Source of the DNA: Leptolyngbyaceae cyanobacterium M65_K2018_010
GTDB lineage: Bacteria; Cyanobacteriota; Cyanobacteriia; Phormidesmidales; Phormidesmidaceae
NCBI GenBank assembly: GCA_015295885.1
Contig: DVEE01000426.1
Coordinates: 1-9,339, forward strand
Length of the DNA stretch: 9,339 bases
Reading direction: 5' to 3'
Under the pieces are notes generated by a model. It ran no database searches, was not told the origin of the DNA, and saw only the letters and a program-made list of their open reading frames with translations. Below, in pieces: positions 6,261 to 9,339 of the stretch. The stretch's first letter is position 1, and each line of letters begins with the position of its first letter. A program made the position numbers and the translations under genes.

Positions 6261-7181
6261 TTACTGGGAAGTCTCCGTCACTGTACTCCTATCACCGTAC
6301 TTTAGCAGTAGGGCAATCGCCAGACTCACGGCCAAAATCAACACCATACTGAGGGCCGAGCCAAACCCCCAGGCCCGGGTGGGCCCCAGAAACTGGTTGT
6401 AGATGAGGCGACTGATATTCATCGAGGACGCTCCCCCCAGCAGGGTGGGCACGACAAAGTCGCCCAGGGCCGCAATAAACACCAACAAGCTACCTGCGGC
6501 AATACCCGGCAGGGTTTGGGGTACGGTAATTTGCCAAAATTGTTGCCGGGGGGTAGCCCCGAGGTCAGCGGCGGCTTCTAGCAACCGCAGATCCAGCTTT
6601 TCTAGGGAAGCGTAGAGGATCAACACCATGTAGGGCAAAAAACTGTAGGTCAGCCCAATAAACACCGCCGTCGGGGTATTCAACCAATTTTGAGGGGGCA
6701 GACTCAGCAACTGAAAAATTGTGTTCAGCACTCCGCTGGAACGCAGGATGGTGATCCAGGCGTAGGCCCGCAGCAGGGAAGAGGTCCACAGAGGCAAAAT
6801 AAACGCCACCAGCAATAGGTTGCGCCATCGCCGCGGGGACATCAGGGCCAGCCAGTAGGCCACCGGAAAGCCCAACCCTAGGCATAGCAGGGTTGAGCCC
6901 AGGGCAAACAGCAGCGATCGCCCCATTACCCGCAGGTATACCGGCTGCAAAATTTGAAGATAGTTGTCCAGCCCGTAGCCCCCAGCCGGCTGACCTAGGC
7001 GCAGTCCCGGCACTAGGCTGATTTCTAAAATCAGCAGGGTGGGAATCACCAACAACAGGAGTAGCCAGAGCCCGGCCGGCCCTAACAGCGCCACGGGCCC
7101 TAACCAGCGACGGGGGGTTAGCCTTTCCCCTAGCTGGGTCCATACCGGGGGAATGGGCTTGGGCGGCGCCGAATCTGCCAT
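6261..7181 (-). CDS. potB: Spermidine/putrescine ABC transporter permease PotB
   Basis: PotB is the partner permease of PotC. The 306-residue protein has a cytoplasmic N-terminal extension of about 28 residues, a first membrane helix near 30-53, and about five more helices in the binding-protein-dependent permease fold. The EAA loop is at about residues 202-228 (EAAADLGATPRQQFWQITV, then PQTLPGI). The following GDFVVPTLLGG (240-250) and the tract ending WGFGSALSM (271-279) are typical of PotB. The ATG at 7181 has AGGAG six bases upstream; that sequence overlaps the potD stop codon, which lies only nine bases from this start, so the two genes are probably translationally coupled. Confidence 0.93.
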   Translation of the reverse strand: MADSAPPKPIPPVWTQLGERLTPRRWLGPVALLGPAGLWLLLLLVIPTLLILEISLVPGLRLGQPAGGYGLDNYLQILQPVYLRVMGRSLLFALGSTLLCLGLGFPVAYWLALMSPRRWRNLLLVAFILPLWTSSLLRAYAWITILRSSGVLNTIFQLLSLPPQNWLNTPTAVFIGLTYSFLPYMVLILYASLEKLDLRLLEAAADLGATPRQQFWQITVPQTLPGIAAGSLLVFIAALGDFVVPTLLGGASSMNISRLIYNQFLGPTRAWGFGSALSMVLILAVSLAIALLLKYGDRSTVTETSQ

Positions 7182-7187
7182 GGTGAA

Positions 7188-7192
7188 CTCCT
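7188..7192 (-). promoter_or_regulatory. potB ribosome binding site overlapping the potD stop
   Basis: On the minus strand the sequence reads TAGGAG, then six bases, then the potB ATG. TAG (complement of 7191-7193) is the potD stop and AGGAG the Shine-Dalgarno. Ribosomes finishing potD are thus placed directly on the potB start, a usual sign of coupling. Confidence 0.8.
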
Positions 7193-8333
7193 ACGCGCTG
7201 GTAATCTGGGTCCAGTAACGGTCAAACAGATCGTTACTGGCCGTGCTGATGGATTGAATGCCCTCACTTCTGGCCAGTACCGAATCGGGGGGGTACAGTT
7301 CAGCATTATTGCGAATCTCGGCCGGCAAAAGATCAAAGGCCGCCTGGTTGGCGGTGGCAAAAAAGAGACGCTCTACCGCCGCCTTGGCCACCTCTGGCTC
7401 AAGCATAAAATTAATCCACTGGTAGGCGGCCTCCACATTCGGGGCCGTGGTCGGAATCGCCATGGTATCGGTCCAGAGGGAGGTGCCACTGGTGGGGATA
7501 ATGTACTGCAAGCGATCGTCCTCTTTGACAAGGGCGATCGCATCGCTGGAATAGGCCATGGAAATGGCCAGATCCCCGGCTAGAATCTCGTTTTCAAAGC
7601 CCGTCGTTTTAAAGGCAGCGATGTAGGGCTGCAATTCCCGCAACTTGTCGTAGGCGGCTGAAATTTGAGCCGGGTCATTGGTGTTGTAGGAAAACCCAAG
7701 GGTTTTCAGAGCCACACCCAGGGTTTCACGCATATCATCCAGCAGGGTGATGCGTCGGGCCAGGGCCTCTTTGTTCTCCCATAGAAAACTCCAGTCCGTG
7801 GGAGTGCCGGGGGTGACATCCTGGTTGAACAGTAAACCGGTAGTACCCCAATTGAAGGGAATACTGTGGGCATTGTCGGGATCGTAGGGGGGATTTTGCC
7901 ACTTGGTCTTCAGGTTATCCAGACCCTGCAGACGAGCGTGATCTAAGGTGGTGAGCAGACCGGCTTCGATCATCTCCGACACCATATAGTCGGAGGGGTA
8001 AACAAGGCTGTAAGCACCGCCGCCGCCGGCCTTCAACTTGGTCAGCATGACTTCGTTGGAGTCAAAGATATCGACCACCACCCTGGTGCCGGTGCGTTGA
8101 GTAAACTCGGCAGCTAGGGCATCATCGATGTAGTTGGCCCAGGTGTAAATGTGCAAAGTGTTGTCGTTGGCGCTTCCCCCCTGGGGTGCCGTAATGGCCT
8201 GTCGGCAATTGGTCAGGGAAACGCCCACCGCGGCCGCCAAAGTACTCTGAAGAAATCTCCGGCGGGGCCAGCTACCCAGGCGGGAATTTCTAGGCGTAGG
8301 TAGGAATTTCCGAGGCACGGTATTCTCCTTCAT
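7191..8333 (-). CDS. potD: Spermidine/putrescine-binding lipoprotein PotD
   Basis: PotD captures polyamines on the outer face of the inner membrane and hands them to PotBC. In the 380-residue reading, residues 24-29 form a twin-arginine-like motif RRRFLQ, followed by a hydrophobic stretch and a lipobox-like LTNC with the lipidated cysteine at C43. Tat export and lipid anchoring are therefore likely. The solute-binding domain starts near LHIYTWANYI (60-69). Comparing from memory with E. coli PotD, D200, E203, W287 and D289 match polyamine-contacting residues, while Y261, N67 and F325 replace the E. coli W229, E36 and Y293. Two starts compete: ATG at 8333 without a Shine-Dalgarno, and GTG at 8318 with AAGGAG six bases upstream, which would shorten the protein by five residues. 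The gene lies 124 bases after potA and nine bases before potB. Confidence 0.93.
   Translation of the reverse strand: MKENTVPRKFLPTPRNSRLGSWPRRRFLQSTLAAAVGVSLTNCRQAITAPQGGSANDNTLHIYTWANYIDDALAAEFTQRTGTRVVVDIFDSNEVMLTKLKAGGGGAYSLVYPSDYMVSEMIEAGLLTTLDHARLQGLDNLKTKWQNPPYDPDNAHSIPFNWGTTGLLFNQDVTPGTPTDWSFLWENKEALARRITLLDDMRETLGVALKTLGFSYNTNDPAQISAAYDKLRELQPYIAAFKTTGFENEILAGDLAISMAYSSDAIALVKEDDRLQYIIPTSGTSLWTDTMAIPTTAPNVEAAYQWINFMLEPEVAKAAVERLFFATANQAAFDLLPAEIRNNAELYPPDSVLARSEGIQSISTASNDLFDRYWTQITSA
8325..8330 (-). promoter_or_regulatory. Strong Shine-Dalgarno just inside the annotated potD start
   Basis: AAGGAG (complement of 8325-8330) is followed by AATACC and a GTG at 8318-8316, an ideal spacing of six bases. 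It lies inside the reading frame opened by the ATG at 8333. This favours GTG 8318 as the main start, although the ATG could also be used. Confidence 0.6.
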
Positions 8334-8361
8334 GGGGTCGAGGGGTGGGGATCACAACAAT

Positions 8362-8412
8362 AGCCATGACTATTTCAGCATTCCACAACTCCAGCGGCAA
8401 CCGATCATGGCT
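8362..8412. repeat. Inverted repeat in the potA-potD spacer
   Basis: AGCCATGA (8362-8369) and TCATGGCT (8405-8412) are perfect 8-bp inverted copies separated by 35 bases, extendable by one G-U pair in RNA. They lie in the 124-base gap between potA and potD. A smaller stem AATAG/CTATT (8359-8363 with 8370-8374) overlaps the first arm. The sequence could fold in the mRNA between the genes and tune relative expression, or be an operator; neither is shown. Confidence 0.45.
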
Positions 8413-8457
8413 GAGCGCCTCCCCAGTGGGCTCAAGACCAGCTAACCCCACCTAAAC

Positions 8458-9339
8458 CTAGACCCCACCAGTTCCACCGTCGGCATCGGCATCGAGCAGG
8501 CGGCAATCTGCCGCCGCCCAGTAGACGTAGACGGGGGTATCGACGGTCATCAGGGCCCTATTGCCACGGTTAGCTTTCAGAACGGTCAGGGTTTCTCCGG
8601 TGGCCAACTGCACCCCAAAATGCACATGGGTGCCCAGGTACATCACATGGCTGACCTGGCCCGGGTAACAATTATCGGCATGGACGGGGTCTACACTGAG
8701 GCGAATTTTCTCGGGCCGTATACTCACCACTCCCCGCTGGGCAGTGAGGTTGGCTTCCCCCTGGGTGGCGATCTTCAAACCCGAGGCGGTGACCAACTGA
8801 AACTGCCCGGCGGATGCTCCCTCCAGCCGGCCTGAGATCAGGTTGGTATCGCCGATGAAGTCGGCCACAAAGGGGGTTCGAGGGCGATCGTAAATGTCGC
8901 TAGGGGTGCCGATTTGCTCAATTTGGCCGGCATTCATCACCGCAATGCGATCGGACAAGGACAGGGCCTCTTCCTGATCGTGGGTGACCATGATAAAGGT
9001 AATACCCAACTGGCGATGCAGGGTTGATAGTTCCACCTGCATTTGCTTACGCAGCTTTAGGTCCAGGGCTCCCAGCGGTTCATCCAAGAGCATCACCGCC
9101 GGACGGTTCACCAGGGCCCGGGCCAGGGCAACCCGCTGTTGTTGACCACCAGAGAGCTGAGCGGGCAGGCGATCGGCGAAGGCTTCCATTCTGACTAACC
9201 GCAGGGCTTCTTGCACCCGTTCCCGCACCTGGGCCACCGGTAAGCGCTTAATTTTGAGTCCAAAGGCAATGTTGTCCTTCACGGTCATGTGGTTGAACAG
9301 GGCGTAGCTCTGAAAAACCGTATTGACTGGGCGGCGATG
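8458..9339 (-). CDS. potA: Spermidine/putrescine ABC transporter ATP-binding protein PotA, partial
   Basis: PotA is the ATPase that drives the polyamine importer. The reading frame is still open at the right edge, so the N terminus is cut off; 293 residues are visible. Compared with about 370 for typical PotA, roughly 75-85 are missing, including Walker A. Counting from the first visible residue: Q-loop VFQSYALF at 8-15, signature LSGGQQQR at 62-69, Walker B VMLLDE at 82-87 with the catalytic glutamate, D-loop GALD at 90-93, and switch histidine in VTHDQEEAL (H120). After about residue 150 comes a C-terminal regulatory part of the TOBE type (SIRPEKIRLS near 206-215). The ATG at 9288 is an internal methionine within the Q-loop region, not the start. 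PotA leads the operon visible here and is followed by potD. The assignment as PotA rather than another importer ATPase rests on the neighbours. Confidence 0.92.
   Translation of the reverse strand, partial: HRRPVNTVFQSYALFNHMTVKDNIAFGLKIKRLPVAQVRERVQEALRLVRMEAFADRLPAQLSGGQQQRVALARALVNRPAVMLLDEPLGALDLKLRKQMQVELSTLHRQLGITFIMVTHDQEEALSLSDRIAVMNAGQIEQIGTPSDIYDRPRTPFVADFIGDTNLISGRLEGASAGQFQLVTASGLKIATQGEANLTAQRGVVSIRPEKIRLSVDPVHADNCYPGQVSHVMYLGTHVHFGVQLATGETLTVLKANRGNRALMTVDTPVYVYWAAADCRLLDADADGGTGGV

Noticed and set aside
6565..7143. 192-codon minus-strand frame inside potB
   Set aside because: It is out of frame with the clear PotB permease, has a Pro/Gly/Ala/Arg-rich composition and no motif.
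9286..9288. ATG at 9288 as the potA start
   Set aside because: The frame continues upstream to the window edge with the Q-loop sequence VFQSYALF, so this methionine is internal.

Overview
The window reads as chromosome from a cyanobacterium of moderately high GC content. Three things point there: five perfect copies of the cyanobacterial HIP1 octamer GCGATCGC (at 2485, 2694, 4568, 6914 and 7534), protein families typical of cyanobacteria (the ExbD type with an INIVPMIDV motif, a stand-alone SWIM zinc-finger protein, an HpsJ-like coiled-coil membrane protein), and a Tat-like lipoprotein PotD. I cannot name the genus. Coding density is high, no intergenic gap exceeds about 165 bases, and I see no tRNA, rRNA, CRISPR array, insertion sequence or phage gene.

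Layout from left to right. An ExbD/TolR energy-transduction protein (+) has a palindrome-rich leader; its usual partner ExbB would lie just outside the left edge. It converges on a 73-residue protein of unknown function (-). That gene diverges from a SWIM zinc-finger protein (+), and the shared promoter region carries a tandem 12-bp repeat that looks like an operator. The SWIM gene runs tail-to-tail into an HpsJ-like membrane protein (-), with the two stop codons sharing one CTAG. Next is a SulP/SLC26-family anion transporter (-) that is broken near its N terminus by a frame change and a loss of about a dozen codons. Divergent from it is a secreted protein of unknown function (+) with a clear signal peptide and a tyrosine-rich stretch.

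The right half is a polyamine ABC importer operon on the minus strand, transcribed in the order potA (ATPase, running off the right edge), potD (substrate-binding lipoprotein), potB and potC (two permeases). PotD would capture spermidine or putrescine outside the inner membrane, PotB and PotC form the channel, and PotA hydrolyses ATP. potD and potB appear translationally coupled, because the potD stop codon overlaps the potB Shine-Dalgarno sequence.

Most of this is ordinary housekeeping and transport sequence. I found no convincing new multi-gene system. The observations most worth checking are the broken SulP gene, the tandem repeat at 836-859, the uncertain potD start with its altered binding pocket, and the structured spacers inside the pot operon.
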